NCBI RefSeq assembly: GCF_035998675.1
Contig: NZ_DASYHI010000020.1
Coordinates: forward strand, 930,001 to 994,000
Direction: 5' to 3'
DNA: 64,000 nt
From: Telluribacter sp035998675
GTDB lineage: Bacteria; Bacteroidota; Bacteroidia; Cytophagales; Spirosomataceae
The notes under the pieces are model-generated. The model was not told the DNA's origin. It ran no database searches and saw nothing but the letters and a program-made list of their open reading frames with translations. Shown here one piece after another: positions 24,589 to 33,337 of this stretch (positions within the stretch are counted from its first letter, which is position 1; the number at the start of each line of letters is the position of its first letter). A program made the position numbers and the translations under genes.

Positions 24589-24657
24589 ATGAATCAAGTA
24601 CTTTGCTTCTTCTGTTTTGGGTGAAACAATATTCAAAAATAAGTTTGACAACTTGTG

Positions 24658-25548
24658 TCACAGCACAAACTGACCCACCCGTTGGCGCAGGTACTCCCGA
24701 AGCTTTTGGGTTTCCTCCACCACTACCTCCCCCGGTATACCCAATATAAACCTACCTATACCCACCTCACTCCGCATTTCGGCTTCGAGGCGGTAGGGAA
24801 AACGTTCGTCGGTCTGGGGCAGGGTGAAGGGGCGCGCGGCGGGGTAGTCTTCAATGAGCAGGCGATACGCGCGGGTACTCAGACCGAGCTTGACGGTGGA
24901 AGGGGCCTCGTCGGTAAAGCCGAAAATATCCGAGGGAGGGACTCCGTCCTGGTAGGTAATTGGGGTTAGGAGCAGAAGTACCTCTTCGATGCGCTGGATC
25001 TTGAAGCTCTTGACAATACCCGATGCGGGCTCGTAAGCACGGAGCAGGGTGTAGTTGTCGGTAAAGGCCAGCGGCTCCACGAGGCGGTCGGTTTGGGAAG
25101 TACTGTTGGTGGAGTGGTACCTGACCAGTTGTACCTGCTTTTCGTCCCGGATGGCGCGGGCGAGTCTTTCTACCATACGGCCGTGGTGAATATCGAGCAG
25201 GTCCTGCGCCAGGGGTACCAGTTCAGAGGTCACGTATACCTTCTTGTGAATAGAGTCCCGCAGGGGATGTTCCGTTGGTATGGCAGCCAGTAGCTGCCGG
25301 ATCAGCGACGACTCCTCCTGGGTGAAAGTACCCCGCTGCCGGGGGTCAGCTTCAAAAAGAAAGTATCGGCCCGTAACCGGGTCCTGATCCACGAAGTAGC
25401 CAATCTCTTCGAGCAGATGGAGGTACCGCCGGACGGTACGTTCTTCAACTTCCAGGTAAACGGCCAGTTGCGAAAGGGTGCGACCGGGACGCTGGGCCAG
25501 TATACTAATTAGTTTAAAAACACGCAGGATTTTTTGCTGGGGAATCAT
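24658..25548 (-). CDS. HTH and WYL domain transcriptional regulator
   Basis: A 296-residue protein. An N-terminal winged HTH (GRTLSQLAVYLEVEERTVRRY, split here: GRTLSQLAVYLEVEE then RTVRRYLHLL) is followed by a WYL domain with LVEPLAFTDNYTLLRAYEP and FKIQRIEEV, then a WCX-type C-terminus. WYL proteins bind nucleic-acid-like ligands and commonly regulate CRISPR and other defence loci in bacteria. It is directly upstream of the second cas6, on the same strand. An imperfect palindrome TGACA-N5-TGTCA (24646-24660) overlaps its stop codon and lies about 58 bp before the cas6 ATG; it could be a binding site. Confidence 0.9.
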   Translation of the reverse strand: MIPQQKILRVFKLISILAQRPGRTLSQLAVYLEVEERTVRRYLHLLEEIGYFVDQDPVTGRYFLFEADPRQRGTFTQEESSLIRQLLAAIPTEHPLRDSIHKKVYVTSELVPLAQDLLDIHHGRMVERLARAIRDEKQVQLVRYHSTNSTSQTDRLVEPLAFTDNYTLLRAYEPASGIVKSFKIQRIEEVLLLLTPITYQDGVPPSDIFGFTDEAPSTVKLGLSTRAYRLLIEDYPAARPFTLPQTDERFPYRLEAEMRSEVGIGRFILGIPGEVVVEETQKLREYLRQRVGQFVL

Positions 25549-25754
25549 CAGATAGGAGGAGTGGAATTAGAATACCTTCAATATCCGGAATACCAGCAAG
25601 AAAAGGAAAGGTAAACCGTCGAATTGTACTTTAATTTTATCCAACGGTACTTTTGGGCCTTGTCCGCCAGTTCTCTCCTCTCTTTCCCCCACAAATCCGA
25701 GGGAAAATAGCCCGGCTTTGACAGAGGCGAAAACTACTTCTTGATCGCTTACTT

Positions 25755-25793
25755 CAAAAAACCAAAGGCAGCCTTTCGATAGGGCTGCCTTTT
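25755..25793 (-). terminator. Terminator of the collagen-like lipoprotein gene
   Basis: The stem AAAGGCAGCC (25764-25773) pairs with GGCTGCCTTT (about 25783-25792) and is followed on the minus strand by GGTTTTTTG. It lies about 30 bp past the stop codon at 25823. Confidence 0.75.
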
Positions 25794-25822
25794 GATATGA
25801 TTAATAAAATAAAAGAGCCGAC

Positions 25823-26392
25823 TTAGTCCGGGAGATTGAACCGGGCTTTGGCTTCTTCGTAGGTAAGCCCTTCCAGATTCAGGCGCGCGGCCTGTCCGCC
25901 CGGAATAAGTACGTAACGAAACTGGTAGTTAAGGGTAGGTACTACCGGTCCGCCGATCGGGGTAGACCAGAGCCGGATTCTACCTACCTGCGGCAAAGAA
26001 TAATCAACGAGTTCTTCGGTAAACTGCGCAATAACGGACACGGGCAGCTGGCGGGCCTGGTTGTTATCCGTCGGGTGTTTCATGTAGACCAGTACAGCTC
26101 CCTGGTCAATGATGCTTTGGGAAAGCGGCGCGGCTGCTATGTCAATATAGTACCTTTCCCGGCCGTTGATGTTGATTTTGGTCCAGGTACCCCAGGTAGA
26201 GGCGGGTGCCCAGCTGGAATAAATAACGTTGGCGGTACCCGTGGCACCGGCCGGTCCGGCGGCACCGGTACCGCCCTGCGGTCCGGCTGGCCCCTGGGGC
26301 CCGGCTGGTCCGGCTGGCCCTTCACAGGCACCCATCCAGGTAACCAGGGCCGCCACGGCAATAAACCTGGTCAATAATCTTAGTTTTTTCAT
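25823..26392 (-). CDS. Lipoprotein with collagen-like Gly-X-Y repeats
   Basis: A 189-residue protein. The signal peptide ends in a lipobox, TWMGAC, with the lipidated Cys at residue 23. Ten Gly-X-Y triplets follow (residues 25-54, e.g. GPAGPAGPQGPAGPQ). The remaining 130 residues form a globular domain of unknown function with YYIDIAAAPLSQSIIDQGAV and VGRIRLWSTP. Similar collagen-tethered lipoproteins are frequent in Bacteroidetes. The triplet region may act as a stalk at the cell surface; that is inference. Confidence 0.85.
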   Translation of the reverse strand: MKKLRLLTRFIAVAALVTWMGACEGPAGPAGPQGPAGPQGGTGAAGPAGATGTANVIYSSWAPASTWGTWTKININGRERYYIDIAAAPLSQSIIDQGAVLVYMKHPTDNNQARQLPVSVIAQFTEELVDYSLPQVGRIRLWSTPIGGPVVPTLNYQFRYVLIPGGQAARLNLEGLTYEEAKARFNLPD

Positions 26393-26585
26393 ATAATTAA
26401 ATCAATAATAGCTGTAAAATGCCCCGAATATCCTGATTTGGCAACACATAAGCAAAAAATGTTCCATATTTAGCCCGGTCAGGCCCAACACCATGTCCAG
26501 GCCCCGCCCCAAACCTTCTCGAAAGGTACTGTTTATCTTTCCCCCGGAGGCGTTATCTTTGAGGAATATAACCCAAAACTACCCA

Positions 26586-29414
26586 ATGCCGCAACCTACC
26601 CAAAAGCTGTTTCTGCTGGACGCGATGGCGCTCATTTACCGGGCCCACTTCGCCTTTATAAAAAATCCGCGTATTACCTCCAAAGGCCTTAATACCAGCG
26701 CCGTATTCGGTTTTACAAATACCCTGCTGGAAGTACTTCAGAAAGAAAAACCTACCCACATCGGCGTAGCCTTCGACACGCCTAAGCCTACTTTCCGCCA
26801 CGTGCAGTTTGAGGCTTACAAGGCCCAGCGCGAGGCCATGCCGGAGGATCTTTCCATTGCCATTCCCTACGTCAAAAAGCTCATCAAAGCCATGAATATC
26901 CCGCTGCTGCTGCTCGATGGCTACGAGGCCGACGACGTCATCGGGACCATTGCCAAGCAGGCCGCCCGGCAGGACTTTGAGGTATTCATGATGACCCCCG
27001 ACAAAGACTTTGGTCAGCTCGTGGAGGAGCATATTTATATTTATAGACCCGCCTTTATGGGCAAAGGCAACGAGAAACTGGGCGTACAGGAGGTACTGGA
27101 CCGCTGGGAGATTGAGCGCATTGAACAGGTGACGGATATACTGGGCCTGATGGGCGACACCGTGGACAACATACCGGGGGTACCGGGCGTGGGCGAAAAA
27201 ACCGCGAAGAAGCTCATTCAGGAATTTGGTACTGTCGAAAACCTGGTAGCAAACGCGGACCAGATCAAGGGCAAAATCGGGGAGAAAATAAAGGAACACG
27301 CCGAGCAGGCGCTGTTGTGCAAGCAGCTGGCTACCATTGATATCAACGTACCCATTGCCTTTGATCCGGAGGATCTTTCGTGCTGTCCGCCCGCCCGCGA
27401 TGAAATAGTGGAGTTGTTTGAAGAACTTGAATTCAGAACACTCCGCGACCGGGTACTGGGTGACGAGCCCCTCCGGACTATGGCTCCCAAAACGGCTGTT
27501 GGGGCTAAAGGACAACTGGATTTGTTCGAAGCCGGAAAGAGAGAGGGCACCCCTGCTCCTGCCCTGGCTGAAGCAGATATTGAAACAGAGCGATTGCCAA
27601 AAAAAACCCTGGCCACCACCGCCCACCGCTACCATTTGGTTGATACACCCGAGCTGCGCCAGAGTCTGGCCTACTACCTCAGCCAGCAAACGGAGTTTTG
27701 CTTCGATACCGAAACTACCTCCTTGGATGCCCTGGCGGCCGAACTGGTGGGGCTGGCTATCTCCTACCTGCCGGGCGAGGCTTTTTACGTTCCCTTCCCC
27801 GCCGACCGCACCGAAGCCTCCGAAGTACTGGGCGATTTCCGGGAGGTACTGGAAAACGAAAACATCAGCAAGATTGGCCAGAACCTCAAGTACGACCTGC
27901 TGGTACTTCGCAGCTACGGGATGGAGGTCAAAGGAAAGCTTCAGGATACCATGCTGGCCCACTACCTGCTGGAACCCGAAAAGCGGCACGGGATGGACCT
28001 GATGGCTAATACGTACCTCAACTACGATCCGGTCACGATTGAAACCCTCATTGGCAAGAAAGGTGCCAAACAGGGAAACATGCGCGATGTACCCGTCGAG
28101 CAAATCGCCGAATACGCCGGGGAAGACGCCGATGTTACGCTCCAGCTGCACCGGTACCTGATGCCGGAGCTGGAAAAAGTACAGGCGACGAAGCTGTTTG
28201 AAGGCGTAGAAATGCCCCTGGTCAACGTACTGGTATCCATGGAATGTGAAGGAGTGCGGGTGGATATGAATGCGCTGCGGGAGATGTCGGGCCTGCTGGA
28301 AACCGATTTGAAAGTACTGGAAAAGGAAATATTTACCATAGCCGGACAGGAGTTTAACCTCAGTTCGCCGAAGCAACTCGGGGAGGTACTTTTTGATAAA
28401 ATGCAGCTGATCAAAAATCCAAAGAAAACCAAAACCGGACAGTATGCCACGGGCGAGGAAATCCTGTCGGACCTGGAAAATGAACACGAAATAGCCCGCA
28501 AGATCCTGGACCACCGCGAAATTCAGAAGCTGAAGTCTACCTACGTGGACGCCCTGCCCACGCTGATCAATTCCCGTACCGGTCGTATCCATACGTCATA
28601 TAACCAGGCCGTAACGGCCACCGGCCGCCTCAGCTCCACCAACCCCAACCTGCAGAACATCCCCATCCGTACCGTTCGGGGCCGGGAAATCCGGAAGGCG
28701 TTTATCCCGCACAACGACGACTTTCAGATTTTATCGGCCGACTATTCGCAAATTGAACTCCGGATTATGGCGGCCTTCAGTGGAGACGAAAGTATGATCG
28801 AAGCCTTTAATCAGGGGCGCGATATTCACGCCACTACGGCAAGTAAGGTATTCAAAGTCGGGTTGGATGAAGTCACCTCCGAAATGCGCCGACGGGCCAA
28901 AATGGTCAACTTTGGAATCATTTACGGTATTTCGGCCTTTGGTTTGGCCCAGCGTCTGGGTATTCCAAGGGGTGAAGCCGCCAGCATTATTATGGCTTAC
29001 TTCGAAGAGTTCCCGGCCGTAAAAGAGTACATGGACCGCATGGTGCAGAAAGCCCGGGAGTGCGAATACGCCGAAACCATACTGGGGCGTCGCCGGTACC
29101 TGTCTGATATCAACTCCCGCAACCAGACCAACCGCAGCTTCGCCGAACGAAACGCCATTAACGCGCCTATTCAGGGCTCGGCGGCGGATATGATCAAGCT
29201 GGCTATGATTAACATTCATGATTTTATCCGAAAGGAAAAACTCCGCTCGCGCATGATTCTGCAGGTACATGACGAATTGGTCTTTGACGCGCACCGTGAC
29301 GAAATAGAAGTACTCCGACAAAATGTGGAAGAGCTCATGCGTAACGCCATTCCGCTGGCGGTCAAGATGGAAACGGGTATCGGTGTGGGTGCCAACTGGC
29401 TGGAAGCGCATTAA
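26586..29414 (+). CDS. polA: DNA polymerase I
   Basis: About 942 residues. ATG 26586 (MPQPTQKLFLLDAMALIYRA) is preferred to an upstream ATG at 26493, whose extra 31 residues do not resemble the family. The N-terminal 5'-3' exonuclease has VAFDTPKPTFRH and GYEADDVIGT. The 3'-5' exonuclease motifs are intact: FDTETTSLDAL, NLKYDLLVL and YAGEDADVTLQL. Polymerase motif A is DYSQIELRIMA, motif B RRRAKMVNFGIIYGISAFG, and motif C QVHDELVF. It fills gaps and removes RNA primers during replication and repair. Confidence 0.97.
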   Translation: MPQPTQKLFLLDAMALIYRAHFAFIKNPRITSKGLNTSAVFGFTNTLLEVLQKEKPTHIGVAFDTPKPTFRHVQFEAYKAQREAMPEDLSIAIPYVKKLIKAMNIPLLLLDGYEADDVIGTIAKQAARQDFEVFMMTPDKDFGQLVEEHIYIYRPAFMGKGNEKLGVQEVLDRWEIERIEQVTDILGLMGDTVDNIPGVPGVGEKTAKKLIQEFGTVENLVANADQIKGKIGEKIKEHAEQALLCKQLATIDINVPIAFDPEDLSCCPPARDEIVELFEELEFRTLRDRVLGDEPLRTMAPKTAVGAKGQLDLFEAGKREGTPAPALAEADIETERLPKKTLATTAHRYHLVDTPELRQSLAYYLSQQTEFCFDTETTSLDALAAELVGLAISYLPGEAFYVPFPADRTEASEVLGDFREVLENENISKIGQNLKYDLLVLRSYGMEVKGKLQDTMLAHYLLEPEKRHGMDLMANTYLNYDPVTIETLIGKKGAKQGNMRDVPVEQIAEYAGEDADVTLQLHRYLMPELEKVQATKLFEGVEMPLVNVLVSMECEGVRVDMNALREMSGLLETDLKVLEKEIFTIAGQEFNLSSPKQLGEVLFDKMQLIKNPKKTKTGQYATGEEILSDLENEHEIARKILDHREIQKLKSTYVDALPTLINSRTGRIHTSYNQAVTATGRLSSTNPNLQNIPIRTVRGREIRKAFIPHNDDFQILSADYSQIELRIMAAFSGDESMIEAFNQGRDIHATTASKVFKVGLDEVTSEMRRRAKMVNFGIIYGISAFGLAQRLGIPRGEAASIIMAYFEEFPAVKEYMDRMVQKARECEYAETILGRRRYLSDINSRNQTNRSFAERNAINAPIQGSAADMIKLAMINIHDFIRKEKLRSRMILQVHDELVFDAHRDEIEVLRQNVEELMRNAIPLAVKMETGIGVGANWLEAH

Positions 29415-29490
29415 ATTGTAAAGGAGAAAAGGAGGAAGGGTTGAAAGGAGGAAAGTGGTTGAAATTGAATTCAAATTAGTAGTAAGAACT

Positions 29491-30318
29491 ATGGGGAGGA
29501 TGCCGATAGCTGTTCTATTCTCTGCTTTACTGGTACTTTTTGCTCCCTGGGTGGTTGCCGGGCAACGTCTTGCCGGGAAACGCCTTTCCGGGCAAGACGT
29601 TGCCCGGCAAAGCGTTGCTATGGATTCTTCCGGCACAGCTACTGTATCCCTGAAAGCGTTCGATTTAGCCACCCTGCAACCCATTCCGGCCCAGTTCCTG
29701 CTTCGGGAACAAAAAACCGGTCGCCAGACCCGCCGCCTAAGTACCACCGCTGAGCTGGAAATTAAGCTTTTATTTGCTGTAACCGATTCGCTGCTGCTAC
29801 TGGTGTCGGCCCCCGGGTACCAGCCGCGCCGCGAGTCGCACTGGGTAGATACCCTGACCTCCCTCAACAATCAGTATAGTTTCTGGATATTTCTGGCTCC
29901 GGATATTCAGAAGAAAGCGCCCATAGCGGAGGTAGCCGAAGCCCGGTTCGACAACCTGAAAGCGGGCGAAACCATCCGGCTCGACCGCGTGTACTTTGAC
30001 CAGAGCAGCTACGTACTCCGCAGCGAATCCTACCCGCAACTGGACCAACTGGTGGCCGCCCTGAAAAAAAACCGAAACCTGAAAATAGAAATAGCCGGAC
30101 ATACCGATAATGTAGGTAATGTCCGGCTTAACCAGTACTTGTCAGAAAACCGCGCCCGGGTCATTGCCAACTACCTGCGTAGTAAAGGGGTGGCCTCCTC
30201 GCGGCTCGTCCCGAAGGGGTACGGCCCCTCCCGCCCCTTAACGGACAACGATACCGAAGAAAACCGCGCCCAAAACCGACGCGTAGAGTTCAGGGTACTT
30301 GAGGTACCTAATGAGTGA
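29491..30318 (+). CDS. OmpA-family peptidoglycan-binding protein
   Basis: About 275 residues from ATG 29491 (an in-frame GTG at 29455 also exists). A signal peptide (PIAVLFSALLVLFAPWVVAG) is followed by a repetitive basic stretch, GQRLAGKRLSGQDVARQ, which is encoded by a 20-bp perfect inverted repeat. A beta-rich middle domain comes next. The C-terminal OmpA domain has VYFDQSSYVLRSES, IAGHTDNVGN, LSENRARVIANYLRSKG and NRRVEFRV, all the residues expected for peptidoglycan binding. It probably anchors the outer membrane to the cell wall. Confidence 0.88.
   Translation: MGRMPIAVLFSALLVLFAPWVVAGQRLAGKRLSGQDVARQSVAMDSSGTATVSLKAFDLATLQPIPAQFLLREQKTGRQTRRLSTTAELEIKLLFAVTDSLLLLVSAPGYQPRRESHWVDTLTSLNNQYSFWIFLAPDIQKKAPIAEVAEARFDNLKAGETIRLDRVYFDQSSYVLRSESYPQLDQLVAALKKNRNLKIEIAGHTDNVGNVRLNQYLSENRARVIANYLRSKGVASSRLVPKGYGPSRPLTDNDTEENRAQNRRVEFRVLEVPNE
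29555..29610. repeat. 20-bp perfect inverted repeat inside the OmpA-like gene
   Basis: TTGCCGGGCAACGTCTTGCC (29555-29574) and its exact reverse complement (29591-29610) are separated by 16 bp. It is within the coding region just after the signal peptide. Confidence 0.9.
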
Positions 30319-30392
30319 ATGAATGATTGATTGAGAGAGTGGTGATTGAGCGGATGCCAAGCGGTGAATAGAGTTGTCGAATTTCAGTTGCT

Positions 30393-30424
30393 GATTGTCG
30401 ATTTTTTTATTCTGGTCGACAATC
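30393..30424. repeat. Inverted repeat between convergent genes
   Basis: GATTGTCGA (30393-30401) and TCGACAATC (30416-30424) form a 9-bp perfect stem with a T-rich loop in the gap between the OmpA-like gene and the convergent isomerase gene. It may serve as a transcription stop, but the T run is in the loop, so this is uncertain. Confidence 0.45.
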
Positions 30425-30499
30425 CGCTGGGCGGCGAACCGTCTTTCCCTTGAAAATCGACACTTCCCTCCACTCTTTCGCTCTTTCATTCTTTCGCCC

Positions 30500-31417
30500 C
30501 TAAACCACCCCCGCCTTGAATACCTCGTCCATTTTCTGGCTGATGGTCAGGAGGCGTTGACGGTCGCCACCTTTCACCTCGGCCGAGGCCCAGCCCGAGT
30601 ACCCGATCTTCCCCAGAGCCTTATTCACCGCGGGCCAGTTGCAGTCGCCCTCCATGAGTTCTGCTTCAAAGCCTTTCCACAGGCCTTCTTCCTGCTGCTT
30701 TTTCAGACTATACTCTTTAATGTCCAATTTCATGATACGCTTATCAAGTACCTCAATCCAGTGGACCGGATAGCCGTACCGCAGGATATTACCCACGTCA
30801 AAGTACCAGCCGACCAGCGGGTGGTTGATCTCGTCCACAAAACGGGCCGCTTCCAACGGACTGATCAGGAAGTTGTTCCAGACGTTTTCCAGCGCAATCT
30901 TTATCCCCGTTTGCTCGGCCACCGGCAGCATTTTCCGGATTTCAGCCTGCGAGCGCTGGTAGGCCTCCTGGTAGGTTATCCCATCGTTGACCACCCCCGG
31001 CACCAGCAGTACGGTAGTACCTCCGTACAGTTTGCAGTCACGCAGGGCGGTTTCCATGGACTTCACGCAGGCTTCCCGCTTTTTGGGGTCCGGGTCCGAT
31101 AGCGGAGATTTCCAGTGCATCGAGTTCACCACCCCCGGAAGTTCCAGTCCGGTTTTATCGCGGGCCGCCAGTATTTCCTTCGGGTCCAGGTCGTTGGGGG
31201 AGTCCAGTTCTACGCCGTCAAAGCCCAGGTCTTTCAGGAGTTTGAACTTGTCCATAACCGACAACTTCTCGGTGACCATCCCGTACTTCAGGCTCTTCTT
31301 AATCATGGGGCGGGCCGCCGGAGCCGAGGCATTGGCCTCTACTCCGGGCATCAGGCCGGTTCCCAGGGCCGCGGCCGTTGCCACCGCCGTATTTTTTAGA
31401 AACGTTCTTCTTTCCAT
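30500..31417 (-). CDS. Tat-exported sugar phosphate isomerase/epimerase-like protein
   Basis: A 305-residue protein. The twin-arginine signal MERRTFLKNTAVATAAALG predicts export. The rest is a xylose-isomerase-like TIM barrel with the typical metal-site segments: GFDGVELDSPND, IALENVWNNF, WYFDVGNI and ASAEVKGGD. The conserved Glu and Asp residues are present, so a divalent metal is probably bound. It lies 8 bp downstream of a Gfo/Idh/MocA gene on the same strand, a common pairing in Bacteroidetes sugar metabolism. The substrate is unknown. Confidence 0.85.
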   Translation of the reverse strand: MERRTFLKNTAVATAAALGTGLMPGVEANASAPAARPMIKKSLKYGMVTEKLSVMDKFKLLKDLGFDGVELDSPNDLDPKEILAARDKTGLELPGVVNSMHWKSPLSDPDPKKREACVKSMETALRDCKLYGGTTVLLVPGVVNDGITYQEAYQRSQAEIRKMLPVAEQTGIKIALENVWNNFLISPLEAARFVDEINHPLVGWYFDVGNILRYGYPVHWIEVLDKRIMKLDIKEYSLKKQQEEGLWKGFEAELMEGDCNWPAVNKALGKIGYSGWASAEVKGGDRQRLLTISQKMDEVFKAGVV

Positions 31418-31425
31418 TAAAAACC

Positions 31426-32709
31426 TTAAATAAAAGGAGTGATACCGGGGCGGGCAACTTCGTAAACGGGTACCGGCAGGTTAAATCCGTAGACGTCGGG
31501 GCCCAGTTTCTCGGTCGAATTCATCGCCTGCTCAAACGTGATTTTTTTGCCGGTATAGGCCGCCATGCGGCCCATAATGGCCAGCAGGGTACTATGCGCC
31601 ATGTACTCGCCATCGTTGAGGGGCTTACCCTTCCGGATAGAAGCGAACAGTTCGTCGTGCTCGGTCTGGTACATGTCGTTGTTGGGGCCGTCGTACTTCC
31701 AGTTGGTAGCGCCCACAATCTCGTGCGAGTTGCGCGAGCAGTTGACCACGGCCCGGCCTTTGGTACCCAGTGCTTCCACGGCGTAGCTCCGTTCGGTGTT
31801 GTCCTGCTGGCGGGAGAAATGAAAGCCTTTTGCGCCATTTTCGTATTCGTAGGTAATGGCGAAGTGGTCGTAGATATTCCCCGAGTTCGCGTCGGTACGT
31901 ACCTGCCGACCGCCGGTTCCCATGGCGTTCACGGGTAGCTTATCTCCCATCGCCCACGACATCATATCAATGCTGTGCACGGCCTGTTCTACAATGTGGT
32001 CGCCCGACAGCCAGTGCTGGTAGTACCAGTTGCGGTACTGATTTTCAGCGTCGGTCCATTCGGGTTGGCGCGGCTTCGACCACACTCCACTGGTGTTGTA
32101 GGTATTATATATCGTCGAAATATCACCGATGGCACCGTCGTTAATCCGGGCAAAGCTGGCGCGCTTGGGCTCGTGGTAGCGCCAGCAGAAGCCCGACATC
32201 AGCGAGAGATTCTTCTGCTTGGCCAGTTTGGCAGCTTCCAGTACCTTGCGCACACCCGGCGCGTCCACGGCTACGGGTTTCTCACAGAATATATGCTTTC
32301 CAGCCTTTACAGCCGCCATCAGGTGCTCGGGCCGGAAGTGCGGCGTAGTGGCTAGAATGACCACGTCCACGCCCGAATCCAGGAGTTTCTGGAAGGCGTC
32401 GAAGCCAATAAACTTACGCTCCTCCCCTACTTTCACCCGGTCGCCGTGTACCTTGCGGAGGCTGTCGAGGGAAGTTTCCATTTTATCCGTAAAAATATCC
32501 GCCACGGCGTGCAGTACTACGTTGGGGTCGGCCTTAAGGGCCTGATTGGCCGCTCCGGTACCCCGTCCGCCGCAACCCACGAGGCCTACTTTTAAGGTAT
32601 CTATGTTGGGAACAAATGCTCCGTTAGCCCGGACAAAAGAAACGGGCAAAGCACTACCGGCCAGGGCCAGCCCCGCCATTTTAAGAATGTCTCTCCGCTT
32701 GGTATTCAT
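31426..32709 (-). CDS. Tat-exported Gfo/Idh/MocA family oxidoreductase
   Basis: A 427-residue protein with a twin-arginine signal (TKRRDILKMAGLALAGSAL). The NAD(P)-binding motif is VGLVGCGGRGTGA. The catalytic-domain motif is FCEKPVAVDAPG, with the family Lys. Other conserved segments are SGFCWRYHEPKRA and GDHIVEQAVHSIDMMSWAMG. It probably oxidises a sugar or sugar-derived substrate in the periplasm. It is the first gene of a two-gene operon with the isomerase-like gene. Substrate not determinable from sequence. Confidence 0.88.
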   Translation of the reverse strand: MNTKRRDILKMAGLALAGSALPVSFVRANGAFVPNIDTLKVGLVGCGGRGTGAANQALKADPNVVLHAVADIFTDKMETSLDSLRKVHGDRVKVGEERKFIGFDAFQKLLDSGVDVVILATTPHFRPEHLMAAVKAGKHIFCEKPVAVDAPGVRKVLEAAKLAKQKNLSLMSGFCWRYHEPKRASFARINDGAIGDISTIYNTYNTSGVWSKPRQPEWTDAENQYRNWYYQHWLSGDHIVEQAVHSIDMMSWAMGDKLPVNAMGTGGRQVRTDANSGNIYDHFAITYEYENGAKGFHFSRQQDNTERSYAVEALGTKGRAVVNCSRNSHEIVGATNWKYDGPNNDMYQTEHDELFASIRKGKPLNDGEYMAHSTLLAIMGRMAAYTGKKITFEQAMNSTEKLGPDVYGFNLPVPVYEVARPGITPFI

Positions 32710-33337
32710 ATTGGCAAAAGGTTTAGAATAGATGAAAGATGATGAATGCTGTACTTCCGAATTTCAGGCAATAAAGTACTAGAGAAAGTCACCCGCGCCG
32801 CCGTTTTACCCACCGGACAGGTACCTGTTTCCTACCCTATTACCTCACTCTCACCCAAATGAGTTCCGGTTGATATACATAATGTGCAAATTTCTACGAT
32901 AAAAGCTGCCCGCTGCCCCAAAAAACTACTCAGGTACCTGATACGCTATACGGCAAAAAAGGAACAACCGTCAGATTATCCCTTTTCTGTTCCTGCAAAA
33001 CATTTGTTACTTATCCGCCCGCAGGGTACCGGATACGTTCAGGTGAAGAGGTCCTGGACCCGGATGATTTAGTCCGGAATAGATCAGCGACTACTTCGGC
33101 AATCGGCTGGCGCTGAGCCTGAGGCCCGACATCCATAAAGAGGCTATCGTAAGTCACAAAAAGGTCAGCGCCTTCAAGAAATAAATGGTTAAATTGGGGA
33201 CGGGGGCGGTTCTGTATAGGGCCACTCTGCTACCCGCTCCGGTACCAGTTTAGAATTTTTGCAAACTTTTTCCGGGAAGTGTGCAATTCCTACTGTTTTT
33301 TGTGCTAAATTGATATCCGTACTATTCAGCGACTTTT
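32710..33337. other. Intergenic region without a convincing gene
   Basis: About 630 bp between divergent genes. It must hold the promoters of the oxidoreductase operon and the ECF sigma gene. Near 33083-33181 an open stretch ending in a stop reads DYFGNRLALSLRPDIHKEAI followed by VSHKKVSAFKK, preceded in frame by a stop codon. It may be the tail of a decayed gene, which I cannot identify. I see no other structure. Confidence 0.4.

Noticed and set aside
26553..28592. Long antisense frame of 679 codons opposite polA
   Set aside because: It is a shadow of the GC-rich codon pattern of polA. The same applies to long antisense frames opposite the M1 peptidase (1947-2933) and the GH109-like gene (4611-6029).
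32884..33072. Small plus-strand frame in the gap before the ECF sigma gene
   Set aside because: No domain, no convincing start context and low similarity to any family I know. Treated as intergenic.
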